In this document: piece by piece, positions 55,704-64,000 of the stretch
How positions within the stretch are numbered: position 1 is the stretch's first letter
Layout of the letters: the number at the start of each line of letters is the position of its first letter
Origin: Luteimonas chenhongjianii
GTDB lineage: Bacteria > Pseudomonadota > Gammaproteobacteria > Xanthomonadales > Xanthomonadaceae
NCBI RefSeq assembly: GCF_002327105.1
Contig: NZ_CP023406.1
Span: forward strand, 2,356,001 to 2,420,000
DNA: 64,000 bases
Direction: 5' to 3'
The notes under the pieces: generated by a model
Database searches by the model: none
What the model saw: only the letters and a program-made list of their open reading frames with translations
What the model was told of the DNA's origin: nothing
Translations under genes and position numbers: made by a program

Positions 55704-56153
55704 TCAGCGCGCGTTCTTCATCGATAGCTTGCGGGAGCGCATCACGTCGTGGCATGCGCGCACCTCCGGCATCAGACGCACGACGATGTCACGCGCCGCA
55801 GGCGGCGTGTCCGCATCGCGCGAAACATGGTCGAAGGCTTCGAGCAGACGGTCTTCCGACTCCTCCAGCTCGGCCACATAGCCGTATTCCTTGTCGCCGA
55901 GCGCGGCGCGGATCTTGCCGTACATGTGCTGCATGCTGCCGACGAACGTGCCCGAGTCCTCGGGCTTGCCGCCGGCCGCCTGCACCGCGCTGGACAGCTC
56001 GTTGACGATCTGAGCCTTGGTCGTCGCCATGCGTGCGAACAGCGTACGCAGTTCGGTGTCGTCGACCTTCTGCGCGGCCTCTTCGTAGAACTCCTTGCCG
56101 TCGCGGGCAATGGCGATCAGGTCGTTGAGGGTGTGTGCGGTCTTGTTGGACAT
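55704..56153 (-). CDS. PA2169-family four-helix-bundle protein (DUF2383)
   Basis: A 149-residue soluble helical protein. The N-terminal helices LNDLIAIARDGKEFYEEAA and RTLFARMATTKAQIVNEL resemble the ferritin-like/DUF2383 group; the rest includes AVQAAGGKPEDSGTFVGSMQ and EDRLLEAFDHV. Members are linked with stress and biofilm responses in pseudomonads; biochemical function is unknown. GGAGAG precedes the ATG at 56153. It is flanked by a terminator, so it is a separate unit in the same direction as the stress cluster. Confidence 0.82.
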   Translation of the reverse strand: MSNKTAHTLNDLIAIARDGKEFYEEAAQKVDDTELRTLFARMATTKAQIVNELSSAVQAAGGKPEDSGTFVGSMQHMYGKIRAALGDKEYGYVAELEESEDRLLEAFDHVSRDADTPPAARDIVVRLMPEVRACHDVMRSRKLSMKNAR

Positions 56154-56566
56154 CAGGCTCTCCAGTTGGAAAAAGTTGGCGGCGTGATCTCAGCCGTATC
56201 GACCGCCTGCATGCATCCTGCCGTCGGAATCTGGCGGCGTGCGCGGCGGAAATCGATGAGGGGACCTTATCGGCGCACTCGGCAACGACGCGTGATGCGG
56301 AGGCGACGATCCCGTGAACAGCTGCGGCGTACGCGCAAACCATTCCCGGGTCAGTCGTCGTGGCTGTTTCGGCGAGCGGGTTCAGCTTCGCCAGGCCCTC
56401 GGCAGGCTTCCGACTGCGCTGGCCAAGTTCACAATGAGGCGATGTCGGCTGGAGGATTTACTACGTGGCTTACGGGTCTCCACAAGGCGACCCCCTCGCC
56501 ACGACCGGCATTCAACCCTGAAACCTGCCTCGCCTGCCCCCCGATTGCCGATGCAGCCGCGTCAGT
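56154..56566. other. 413-base non-coding region
   Basis: No supported gene and no strong repeat. A GGAGGA-like stretch near 56450 precedes an open frame on the plus strand, but its product is not gene-like. Confidence 0.45.
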
Positions 56567-57157
56567 TCAACCGCGCATCCCGTCCAGCAGACGCCAGACG
56601 ATCAGGACGAAGCCATCGTGGATCAGCAACGTGGCGATCGTCTCCAGGGCCAGCGCAATCACCACCACCCAGCGTACGGGCAGGCCCAACGCGATTGTGA
56701 ACCCGAGCAGGGCGAAGGCGGTGTCCGCGAGCGAATTGAGCACGCTGTCGCCGCGATAGTCGGGCGCGGCGTTGGCCGCGTTGTTCAGCACCAGGACTAC
56801 CCAGGGCGTGTTCTCGATCATCTCCCAGATGGTGCTGCTGATCAGCGCGAGCAGCGCCCGGTCGATGACTGGCCATCGCGGGCGAAGCCAGGAGAAGACG
56901 AGATAGAGTCCCATGCCGAAGGCGACGTGCAGCGACGAGTACGCGTCGGCGATCTGCTGGGAGTTCTGCGAGGGATCCGCTCCGGATTGCCACAGCGAGA
57001 CCACCCCGCACGGGCAGGTCAGGCTGCGTCCCATCCATAGCAGCCACCACACATGGACCGCGAGGGTCGCCGCCACGACCACTCCGACATGGCGAAGCCA
57101 GCGCAGCCGGGGAAAGGCGAGTCGCGCGTCCCTGTGCCAGCCGGAACGTCGCGTCAT
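56567..57157 (-). CDS. DUF2585 (UPF0314) membrane protein
   Basis: A 196-residue membrane protein with about four or five hydrophobic helices. Conserved-looking stretches are WMGRSLTCPCGVVSLWQSG, SSLHVAFGMGLYLVFSWL, WEMIENTPWVVLVLNN and YRGDSVLNSLADTAFALLG. These resemble DUF2585; function is unknown. ATG 57157 is picked because the upstream frame is basic and unlike a membrane protein start. It is divergent from crtZ by 198 bases and may not belong to the carotenoid system. Confidence 0.8.
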   Translation of the reverse strand: MTRRSGWHRDARLAFPRLRWLRHVGVVVAATLAVHVWWLLWMGRSLTCPCGVVSLWQSGADPSQNSQQIADAYSSLHVAFGMGLYLVFSWLRPRWPVIDRALLALISSTIWEMIENTPWVVLVLNNAANAAPDYRGDSVLNSLADTAFALLGFTIALGLPVRWVVVIALALETIATLLIHDGFVLIVWRLLDGMRG

Positions 57158-57355
57158 GCGGGAAGACGCCGCATGGGCGCCGCCGCGCACGTGCCACCGC
57201 AGGGTCGCCCTGCGCTCGGTGGCACCGCCGGCCACGTCCCGATGCGGGCCCGCCCTGCTGGGGCGCGCGCCGGCGCGGCAAGGCCTTTCATATCGCGCTG
57301 ACGCGGTGCTTCATGTGCGCTGCGTATCATCCTGCGTCCGCTGTCGGTGTCGCCC

Positions 57356-57868
57356 ATGTCCATTCTGACGAACGTCGCGGTTTTCCTGTGCAGCCTGGTG
57401 GCGATGGAGCTGGTCGCCTGGGGCGCGCACAAGTACATCATGCATGGCTGGGCCTGGGGCTGGCACCGCTCCCACCACGCGCCGCGACGCGGCTGGTTCG
57501 AGAAGAACGATCTCTTCGCGGTGGTGTTCGCAGGTCTGGCCATCGCGTTGATCTACCTTGGCAGCCGCGGCTGGCATCCACTGGAGTGGGTGGGCGCCGG
57601 GATGACCGCCTATGGGCTGCTTTACTTTGTTGCCCACGACGGACTGGTCCATCATCGCTGGCCGTTGCGCTACGTGCCGCGCCACGGGTATCTCAAGCGT
57701 CTCTACCAGGCCCATCGCATGCACCATGCGGTGGATGGCAAGGAGGGCTGCGTCTCGTTCGGCTTTCTGTGGGCGCCCTCCGGGGAGCGGCTCAAGACCG
57801 AATTGCGCCGGATCCACGGCGGGCCCATCCGCAGGCCCCGCGCTGGCGCTTCAGGCGAAGGCGACTGA
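57356..57868 (+). CDS. crtZ: Beta-carotene 3-hydroxylase CrtZ
   Basis: A 170-residue membrane di-iron hydroxylase adding 3- and 3'-hydroxyls to beta-carotene, giving zeaxanthin. The four histidine boxes are complete: HKYIMH (25-30), HRSHH (37-41), HDGLVHH (94-100) and HRMHH (120-124). Hydrophobic helices lie at about 4-22 and 54-70. ATG 57356 is preferred over the in-frame start 9 bases upstream. It is the only plus-strand gene of the cluster and overlaps the end of crtB by 18 bases tail to tail. A TATCAT -10-like box is at 57325-57330. Confidence 0.95.
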   Translation: MSILTNVAVFLCSLVAMELVAWGAHKYIMHGWAWGWHRSHHAPRRGWFEKNDLFAVVFAGLAIALIYLGSRGWHPLEWVGAGMTAYGLLYFVAHDGLVHHRWPLRYVPRHGYLKRLYQAHRMHHAVDGKEGCVSFGFLWAPSGERLKTELRRIHGGPIRRPRAGASGEGD

Positions 57869-58786
57869 CGGCCGTTGCCACAGCTGCGCGGGCCTCGGTG
57901 CCGCGGCCTGCCACCTGGAGCGCAGCGCCATGCCGGTGGCGCGTGCCAGCAGTCGCAGTTTTGCGGCGCCGGAAGTGGTGACGCGGCGATCCCAGGCGTG
58001 CGTGCCCTGCGCACGGACCCGCAGCCCGATTTCCCGGTAGACCCCATGTGCCGCGCCCACCGCCCAGGCGGAGCGGAGCGGCAGCGCGGCGAGCCCGCCG
58101 TGAGCGGACGCGTAGTAAGGCTCCGCAGCGTCGATCAGCTGCGCCGCCAGTACCGCGAGCGCGCCGCGATGCGGAGGCGCGTCGAATCCGCGCCTGGGCA
58201 GGCCACGCGCGTCGAGCCAGCTCTCGGGCAGATAACAGCGGCCGACCGCCGCGTCGTCGACGATGTCGCGCGCGATGTTGGTGAGCTGGAAGGCGATCCC
58301 GAGGTCACAGGCACGATCGAGCGTGGCCTCGTCGTCGACCCCCATGACGCGCGCCATCATCAGTCCGACCACGCCGGCCACGTGGTAGCAGTACTGCAGC
58401 GTGTCGTCGAAGGTGCGGTAGCGGTGGCCTGCGGTGTCCATCGCGAAGCCGTCGAGATGTGCCAGCGGCAGTTCGACAGGGATGCCATGCGCGTTCGCCA
58501 CCGCCTGCAGCGCGGCGAACGCCGGCTCCGCCATCGGCTCGCCCGCACAGGCCTGGCGCGTCCGTGCGTACAACCGGCGCAGTCGGTCATCGCCGTCGGC
58601 GACCGGCGCCGGCGCCGCGAAGCCATGCTGCTGGCCATCGACGACGTCATCGCAATGACGGCACCAGGCGTAGAGCAGCACCGCGCTGCGCCGGGTCGCG
58701 GGAGCGAACAGCCGCGAGGCGGTCGCGAAACTCCGGGAGCCGACATCGATCGATCGATAGGCATGCTCGAGCAGCGCCGTGGTCAC
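57851..58786 (-). CDS. crtB: Phytoene synthase CrtB
   Basis: A 311-residue prenyltransferase joining two GGPP to 15-cis-phytoene. The two aspartate-rich sites are CRHCDDVVDG (near residues 44-53) and LTNIARDIVDDA (near 168-179). YCYHVAGVVGLMMARVMG and GRCYLPESWL are also family-typical. The GTG at 58786 overlaps the crtI stop by 4 bases, fixing the start. It is the last gene of the crt operon, and its 3' end overlaps crtZ on the other strand. Confidence 0.96.
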   Translation of the reverse strand: MTTALLEHAYRSIDVGSRSFATASRLFAPATRRSAVLLYAWCRHCDDVVDGQQHGFAAPAPVADGDDRLRRLYARTRQACAGEPMAEPAFAALQAVANAHGIPVELPLAHLDGFAMDTAGHRYRTFDDTLQYCYHVAGVVGLMMARVMGVDDEATLDRACDLGIAFQLTNIARDIVDDAAVGRCYLPESWLDARGLPRRGFDAPPHRGALAVLAAQLIDAAEPYYASAHGGLAALPLRSAWAVGAAHGVYREIGLRVRAQGTHAWDRRVTTSGAAKLRLLARATGMALRSRWQAAAPRPAQLWQRPSVAFA

Positions 58787-60273
58787 CGGCCGACCTCCTC
58801 GAGCATCAGCCCCGCGGTGGCCTTGGCGGAGCCGACGACACCCGGCACGCCGGCCCCCGGATGGGTACCGGCCCCCACCAGATAGAGATTGCGGATGTCC
58901 GCGTCGCGGTTGTGCGGGCGGAACCATGCGCTCTGGGTGAGCACGGGCTCCAGCGAGAACGCAGATCCGTGATGGGCGTTGAGCGTGTCGCGGAAATCGA
59001 ATGGCGTGATGAACCGGCTGGTCACGAGGTCGCGGCGCAGGCCGGGCATGTAGAAGCGCTCGAGATAGTCGAAGATCCGGTCGCGATAACGCGGACCCTC
59101 GACGTCCCAGTCGATGTCGGCGTTGCCCAGGTGCGGCACCGGCGCGAGCACGTAGTGGCTGCCACATCCGGGCGGCGCGAGCGAGGGATCGGTCACGCAG
59201 GGCGCATGCAGGTACAGCGAGAAATCGTCCGCAAGCGCCGGCCCGCTGAAGATCTCGTCGATGAGTCCGCGATAGCGTTGGCCGAAGCAGACAGTGTGAT
59301 GGCGCAGCTGCGCATGGTGCCGGCTCAGTCCGAAATAGAGTACGAACAGCGACATGCTGAAGCGCTTGCGCTTGAGCGTCGCGGCCTGGCGCGCGCCGCG
59401 CGGGTGGTGCCCGAGCAGCCGGTCGTAGGTGTGCACCACGTCGGCATTCGATGCCAGCACGTCCAGCGTGAACGTGCGCCCGTCGGCCAGAGCCACGCCC
59501 GCCGCGCGGTCCTCCACCACCTCGATCCGCGCCACATCGGCGTCGAGTTCGATGCGACCTCCCAGATCCGCGAACAGCCGCACCATGCCGCGCACCAGAG
59601 CGCCGGTCCCGCCGCGCGGAAACCACACGCCCCACTCCCGCTCCAGCGCGTGGATCAGCGTATAGATCGATGAGGTCCGGAACGGATTGCCGCCGACCAG
59701 CAGCGAGTGGAACGAGAAGGCCTGGCGGAGCTGCTCGTCCTGGATGAACCGCGAGACCATGCCGTAGACGCTCTTCCAGGCCTCGAGCTTCGCGAGCTTG
59801 GGGCCCGCCCGGAGCATGTCGCGGAACGACAGGAACGGGACCGCGCCCAGTTCGATGTAGCCTGCCTCGAATACCGACTTCGAATAGGCCAGAAACCGGC
59901 GGTAGCCGGCGACATCGGCAGGATTGCGGGCATGGATCTGGCGGTCGAGCGATTCCTGGTCGTTGACGTAGTCGAAGTGCGATCCGTCCTCCCAGCACAG
60001 CCGGTAGAACGGATCGACCGCCAGCAGCTCGACGTAGTCGGCCATGCGCTTCCCCGACAGGGCGAACAGTTCCTCCAGCGCCGACGGATCGGTGATCACC
60101 GTGGGGCCGGCGTCGAAAACGAAGCCCTGGTCTTCGTACACGTAGGCGCGCCCACCGGGCTTGTCGCGTTTTTCGAGCAGCGTGGTGTCGAAGCCGCCGG
60201 CCTGCAGCCGGATGGCGAGCGCCAGCCCGCCGAAGCCCGCGCCGATCACCACTGCGCGCTTGCGTGCAGTCAT
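58783..60273 (-). CDS. crtI: Phytoene desaturase CrtI
   Basis: A 496-residue FAD enzyme performing four desaturations from phytoene to lycopene. The N-terminal FAD site is AVVIGAGFGGLALAIRLQAGG with EKRDKPGGRAY, then FDAGPTVITDP. The bacterial-type C-terminal signature is YLVGAGTHPGAGVPGVVGSAK. ATG 60273 overlaps the crtY stop (ATGA). Length and motifs are those of the Pantoea-type enzyme, so the product is expected to be all-trans-lycopene. Confidence 0.96.
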   Translation of the reverse strand: MTARKRAVVIGAGFGGLALAIRLQAGGFDTTLLEKRDKPGGRAYVYEDQGFVFDAGPTVITDPSALEELFALSGKRMADYVELLAVDPFYRLCWEDGSHFDYVNDQESLDRQIHARNPADVAGYRRFLAYSKSVFEAGYIELGAVPFLSFRDMLRAGPKLAKLEAWKSVYGMVSRFIQDEQLRQAFSFHSLLVGGNPFRTSSIYTLIHALEREWGVWFPRGGTGALVRGMVRLFADLGGRIELDADVARIEVVEDRAAGVALADGRTFTLDVLASNADVVHTYDRLLGHHPRGARQAATLKRKRFSMSLFVLYFGLSRHHAQLRHHTVCFGQRYRGLIDEIFSGPALADDFSLYLHAPCVTDPSLAPPGCGSHYVLAPVPHLGNADIDWDVEGPRYRDRIFDYLERFYMPGLRRDLVTSRFITPFDFRDTLNAHHGSAFSLEPVLTQSAWFRPHNRDADIRNLYLVGAGTHPGAGVPGVVGSAKATAGLMLEEVGR

Positions 60274-61439
60274 CTGGAATTCCTGGTCTGGACAGGGTCG
60301 GCGCGCATGGCACGCCATGCCTGACCGACCGGGACGGGGGGTTTGCCGGCCACGATCCTGAGCTTGTCGAGCAGCGTCAGGCGGTCGGCATAGAACCGAG
60401 CGATCAGGCCGTCGGACAGCCCGTAGAACCGCTGCATCACGCGCCAGCGATCCGCGGGCCGGCCGGCCATGAACAGCATGCGGTTGAGCAGGCGGAAATA
60501 CCCCTGGCGGCGCCAGCTCGCGGCGGCTTCGTCGCGGGTCAGCGCATGCAACCCGGCCGCATCGAGCTGCATGCTGGCCGCGATCCGCTCGGCGAGACGG
60601 ACCGCATGCGGCAGCGAATAACCGGTGGTGGCATGGAACAGGCCCGCGGCCAGCCCGGCGCGCGGCTGCTCACCACCCTCGCTCCAGAAACGGTCGAAAT
60701 CGCCGCCGAGCACGATCGGCAGCACGCCATGCTCCTCGCGCAGCCACTCGGCGATCGCCCAGCCGTGGCCACTTGCATAGCCCGTGATGTTGGCGCCCAG
60801 CGCTTCGAAATCCGCTGGCGCCTCGTCGACGTAGTGGGTGTCCTCGATGAGCAGGACGTCTTCCGCGAACGGCAGCACGTAGACGAAGCGGTAGCCCTGC
60901 CCCTGCGTCACATCGGCGTCCATGATCAGCGGCACGTCCACGCCATGCGGCTGCGCAGTGCGCACGACACGGCCCAGGAATGCCTGGTAGCCCAGAGCGA
61001 CATGCGGACTGGGGCGCGCGCCACGTCCGTCGATCACCGCGCCCGCGCTCAGCACGCGTCCGTCGCCGAGCGTGACGGAGGTCGGCGTGATTGCGCTGAC
61101 GTCCGCTCCACACCACAGCGCATCGCCGAGCGTGGCCTGCAGCTCGGCAGCGAGATCGCCCGACAGCATGCTGGCGTAACCCCCGTCGAGCCGGCGCTGG
61201 CGCTGCGGAAAGCGCACCGCATGGGCAGGCCAGCGATGGCGGACCAGAGGTGCCAGCCACCGGTGCTGGGCGGGCGTGAGATCGGTCGAATGGAACGACC
61301 AAGTGTGCTCGCCACAGGGCTGCGCCGCGCGCTCGAGCATCAACAGTCGCATCCCGGGGCGCAACGCCCTGAGACGCAGCGCGATCAGTGCATTCGCCAG
61401 CCCGCCGCCGACGAGGATCAGATCGTACCGGGTGTCCAT
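60270..61439 (-). CDS. crtY: Lycopene beta-cyclase CrtY
   Basis: A 389-residue flavoprotein closing both beta-ionone rings of lycopene to give beta-carotene. The N-terminal nucleotide site is YDLILVGGGLANALIALRL. EHTWSFHSTDLTPAQHRWL, DADVTQGQGYRFVYVLPF and FHATTGYSLPHAVRLAE are characteristic of CrtY. ATG 61439 overlaps the crtX stop by one base (TGATG). The coupling to crtX and crtI is tight, as in enterobacterial crt clusters. Confidence 0.95.
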   Translation of the reverse strand: MDTRYDLILVGGGLANALIALRLRALRPGMRLLMLERAAQPCGEHTWSFHSTDLTPAQHRWLAPLVRHRWPAHAVRFPQRQRRLDGGYASMLSGDLAAELQATLGDALWCGADVSAITPTSVTLGDGRVLSAGAVIDGRGARPSPHVALGYQAFLGRVVRTAQPHGVDVPLIMDADVTQGQGYRFVYVLPFAEDVLLIEDTHYVDEAPADFEALGANITGYASGHGWAIAEWLREEHGVLPIVLGGDFDRFWSEGGEQPRAGLAAGLFHATTGYSLPHAVRLAERIAASMQLDAAGLHALTRDEAAASWRRQGYFRLLNRMLFMAGRPADRWRVMQRFYGLSDGLIARFYADRLTLLDKLRIVAGKPPVPVGQAWRAMRADPVQTRNSR

Positions 61440-62719
61440 CAGGCCGCCGACGCCAGGACCGGCTGAGCGGTCCCGGCGACCGATTCGATGATGTCGGCCG
61501 CGCGCTCCGCGCCGCCTGCCGCAGCCACCGATCCACCCAGACTGCGCGCGCGCAGCGCGAATGCGGATTCGTCGAGCAGGCGCGTCAGGCGGGCCCGCAG
61601 CTGCCCTGCCGTCGCCAGCCGCGCCGATGCCCCCAGACCGATCCCGGCGTGGATCACGCGCGCGGCGACGCCGGGTTGATCGAACGCGATGGGCAGCGCC
61701 AGGATGGGCGTGCCGGCGACGCAGGCATCGAGCACCGTATTGAGGCCGGCATGCGAGACCACGGCATCGGCGCGCGCCAGCATCGCCCGCTGCGGGACCG
61801 ACTCCACGACCTGGACGACGCCGGGCACCGCGAGCGATGCGACCTGCGCCGGGGTGAGCCCGCCGCAATGCGCGATCACCAGTTGCAGGTCCCGCTGCCG
61901 GCAGGCGCGGGCGATGCGGCGGAAGATCGACAGGCGCTGGCCCTGCAACGTGCCCAGCGATGCGAAGACGACGGGCCGGTCCGGCGCCAGCGGCAACGTC
62001 AGCGCGGGATCCGGCGCGCGGTCACGCAAGGGCCCGACATGATGGAAGTTCGGCGGCAGCTGCCTGCGCGGGAACTCGAGCTCGGCCACGGTCTGGCTGA
62101 CCTGCGCATACGGCGACAGGCATTCGTGCAGGGCGCTGCGCGGCCGCAGGCCGAACACCGCAGCGTGGTGCGCGATGACCCGTGCATGCGGCGCCATCAT
62201 GTAGTCGTAGACACGGCTGCTTGCCGCATAGAGGTGACGCGCCTGGTCGCTGTCCGCGAACCGCCATGGCATCACCGGCAGGGGAACGCCGGGCTCGCGA
62301 TCGACCGGCAGCGCACAGGCCACCGAGATCCAGGGCAGATCCAGCGCTTCGGCAACCAGGCCCCCCGCGGCCTCCATCTGGTCGCTGACCACCGCCTCGA
62401 TCCCAGCGCGGGCGAACGCGTCGGGCAGCGCTCTGCACAGCATGTCGGTCGCAGCCGCGACGTCGGCGATCACGCGCCGCAGCCCCAGCGGACCGCCCGG
62501 CCGCGCCGCGCGTTGCAGCACGCCCGCCAGCGCGCCGCGCGGATGGCTTGCCCTGCCGACCGCGCGGAACGCGATGCGCGGATCCTGCAGCAGCGAAGCC
62601 GCGTCGGCCTGGTGGAAGAAGGTGACGCGGTGACCGCGCTCGACCAGCACACGCGCCACTGCCTGGAGCGCGCGCATGTGGCTCGGAAACGGGGGTGCGA
62701 CGAAACCGAAGTGGGTCAT
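61439..62719 (-). CDS. crtX: Zeaxanthin glucosyltransferase CrtX
   Basis: A 426-residue family 1 glycosyltransferase adding glucose from UDP-glucose to the hydroxyls of zeaxanthin. The N-terminus [21 protein letters not shown] is the acceptor domain. The UDP-sugar signature [20 protein letters not shown], with [14 protein letters not shown], lies at about residues 317-350. The start at 62719 overlaps the idi stop by 4 bases. Its presence predicts zeaxanthin mono- and diglucosides as end products rather than free zeaxanthin. Confidence 0.94.
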   Translation of the reverse strand: MTHFGFVAPPFPSHMRALQAVARVLVERGHRVTFFHQADAASLLQDPRIAFRAVGRASHPRGALAGVLQRAARPGGPLGLRRVIADVAAATDMLCRALPDAFARAGIEAVVSDQMEAAGGLVAEALDLPWISVACALPVDREPGVPLPVMPWRFADSDQARHLYAASSRVYDYMMAPHARVIAHHAAVFGLRPRSALHECLSPYAQVSQTVAELEFPRRQLPPNFHHVGPLRDRAPDPALTLPLAPDRPVVFASLGTLQGQRLSIFRRIARACRQRDLQLVIAHCGGLTPAQVASLAVPGVVQVVESVPQRAMLARADAVVSHAGLNTVLDACVAGTPILALPIAFDQPGVAARVIHAGIGLGASARLATAGQLRARLTRLLDESAFALRARSLGGSVAAAGGAERAADIIESVAGTAQPVLASAA

Positions 62720-63792
62720 GCCGACGGCGGCACCTGGATCGGAGGACGTCCGTGCAGCGTAGCGGTCCGCAGCGCCCGCAAGTCGGCGCTGCCGGTGCAG
62801 AAGCAGGCAATCCGCAGCTGGCGGATCAGCACGTCGAAGTGCGAGATGACCGATTCGGTGGACACCACCGCCTCGGCCAGCAGCGAGGCCGCCTGGCCGA
62901 CAAGGTCCGCTCCCAGCGCGAGGGCCTTGGCCGCATCGACGCCGTCACGGATGCCGCCCGAGGCGATCAGCAGGGTATCCGGCAGGGCCGCGCGGGCATC
63001 GATCAGCGCCCGGGCGGTCGGAATTCCCCAGCCGGTGAACGCCATGGCCACGGCGCGATCGGCCGGATTGCAGGCACGTTCGCCTTCGACCGCGGCCCAG
63101 CTGGTGCCGCCGGCACCGGCAACGTCGATCACCGAGACGCCCGCCTCCACCAGGCGACGCGCCACCGCCGGCGACAGGCCCGCCCCGACTTCCTTCGCCA
63201 CCAGCGGCACGTGCAACTGCCGCGCCAGCCGCTCGATGGCCTCGAGCACACCGCGCCAGTCCCGGTCACCACCCTGCTGCACGGCTTCCTGCAGCGGATT
63301 GAGGTGCACGATCAGGGCGTCGGCATCGATCATCTCGACCGCACGGCGGGCCAGGTCCACGCCGCCCTCGCGCAGCTGCGCGGCACCCAGGTTGGCGAGG
63401 ATCGGCACGTCCGGCGCACACCGCCGCAGCTCGCGCGTCAGGCCGTGGTCGGCGCCGGTCTCGAGCGCCACGCGCTGCGATCCGACTGCCAGGGCAATGC
63501 CCAGGGCCTGCGCCGCTTCGGCCAGATGCCGGTTGATGCCCTGGGCGCGCAATGCGCCGCCGGTCATCGAACTGATCAGCACCGGCGCGCGCAGGGCGCG
63601 TCCGAACAGGCTCGTGCCGAGCGCCACCGCATCGAGGTCGAGCTCGGGCAGCGCGCAGTGCTCGAAGTCGAACGCGGCGAAACCGGTCGTGGCCGTGGAC
63701 CGGGCGCGGGTATGGTCGAGCACGATGTCGAGATGGTCGTTCTTGCGCGCGACCAGCGGAGCGCCCTCGGGCAGATTGGCCGCCAGCTCCAT
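62716..63792 (-). CDS. fni: Isopentenyl-diphosphate delta-isomerase, type 2 (FMN-dependent)
   Basis: A 358-residue FMN/NADPH-dependent isomerase interconverting IPP and DMAPP. Recognisable parts are [11 protein letters not shown] near the N-terminus, [45 protein letters not shown] and [26 protein letters not shown] 63792 shares a base with the crtE stop (TGATG). Its place between crtE and crtX repeats the order in Pantoea-type clusters and would balance precursor supply for carotenoids. Confidence 0.95.
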   Translation of the reverse strand: MELAANLPEGAPLVARKNDHLDIVLDHTRARSTATTGFAAFDFEHCALPELDLDAVALGTSLFGRALRAPVLISSMTGGALRAQGINRHLAEAAQALGIALAVGSQRVALETGADHGLTRELRRCAPDVPILANLGAAQLREGGVDLARRAVEMIDADALIVHLNPLQEAVQQGGDRDWRGVLEAIERLARQLHVPLVAKEVGAGLSPAVARRLVEAGVSVIDVAGAGGTSWAAVEGERACNPADRAVAMAFTGWGIPTARALIDARAALPDTLLIASGGIRDGVDAAKALALGADLVGQAASLLAEAVVSTESVISHFDVLIRQLRIACFCTGSADLRALRTATLHGRPPIQVPPSA

Positions 63793-64000
63793 CAGTGGAC
63801 TCCGAACAGACGCTGGCAATACGCATCCAGCAGCCCGTCCTCGCCATAGACCGACGCCAGCGCATCGCTCGCATTGCGCAGATGGGCTTGCAGCCGGTTC
63901 CGGACCTCGCCGATGCCCAGCACCGCGAGCAGGGTCGACTTGCCCACGTCCTTGCCCGAGTCCTTGCCGGTGCTCGCGCTGTCGTGGCGGTCGTGCAGAT
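63792..64000 (-). CDS. crtE: Geranylgeranyl diphosphate synthase CrtE (C-terminal end only)
   Basis: The last 69 codons of a frame that enters from the right edge. The segment [20 protein letters not shown] is the conserved GKD.GKD..KSTL loop after the second aspartate-rich motif of trans-prenyl synthases, and the end is [18 protein letters not shown]. With the operon context this identifies CrtE, which makes GGPP from FPP and IPP. The start and catalytic DDxxD motifs lie outside the window. Confidence 0.88.
   Translation of the reverse strand, partial: LHDRHDSASTGKDSGKDVGKSTLLAVLGIGEVRNRLQAHLRNASDALASVYGEDGLLDAYCQRLFGVH

Overview
The window is a stretch of high-GC chromosome from a gammaproteobacterium. 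Gene content and order point to the Xanthomonadaceae/Lysobacteraceae (Lysobacter or Luteimonas-like). The diagnostic block is rpoE-rseA-mucD-lepA-lepB-DUF4845-rnc-era-recO, supported by pabB-mltG-tmk-holB-pilZ, a DUF6164 gene and GTG/ATG starts with 4-base stop/start overlaps. This assignment is inferred from gene order and protein character; no database search was possible. I see no rRNA, tRNA, CRISPR array, insertion sequence or phage gene.

Layout. 1-1061: the N-terminal part of a flavin monooxygenase that runs off the left edge. 1171-5682: a two-gene RND efflux operon with a palindromic operator over its promoter. 5958-9958: bioD, a divergent free-methionine-sulfoxide reductase/TfoX pair, and a cobalamin riboswitch driving a BtuB-type receptor. 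10060-12549: nagZ with the purine salvage genes hpt and MTI phosphorylase. 12745-18276: CYTH protein, rlmD, a YdbH/YdbL envelope pair lacking YnbE, and a receiver-Hpt protein. 18280-27242: the core block recO-era-rnc-DUF4845-lepB-lepA-mucD-rseA-rpoE with a sigma-E-type promoter. 27443-30584: a fused beta-oxidation enzyme, a TetR regulator and a possible small ORF. 30633-37126: pilZ-holB-tmk-mltG-pabB-uup. 37195-37496: an array of five hairpins. 37505-46888: selO-gst, a DEAD-box helicase, trhO, an exported M17 aminopeptidase, DUF6164, HD and DMT genes. 47246-56153: phosphoketolase, acetate kinase, a short-chain dehydrogenase, a P2-type ATPase with an altered ion site, a phasin-like protein and a PA2169-type four-helix protein, read here as a possible low-oxygen/stress cluster. 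56567-64000: a DUF2585 protein and a carotenoid cluster crtE-idi-crtX-crtY-crtI-crtB with crtZ convergent.

How the genes fit together. The carotenoid genes form one tightly coupled operon predicted to convert FPP/IPP through GGPP, phytoene, lycopene and beta-carotene to zeaxanthin and its glucosides, an unusual addition in a family better known for aryl-polyene xanthomonadins. Phosphoketolase plus acetate kinase would give a carbon-saving route from sugar phosphates to acetate and ATP. The MTI phosphorylase releases hypoxanthine, which the neighbouring Hpt can recapture.

Regulation visible in the sequence includes the cobalamin riboswitch, the sigma-E promoter, the RND operator, several intrinsic terminators, and at least four genes (msrC, era, uup, trhO) whose -10 box lies exactly 6-7 bases from the start codon, implying leaderless mRNAs.
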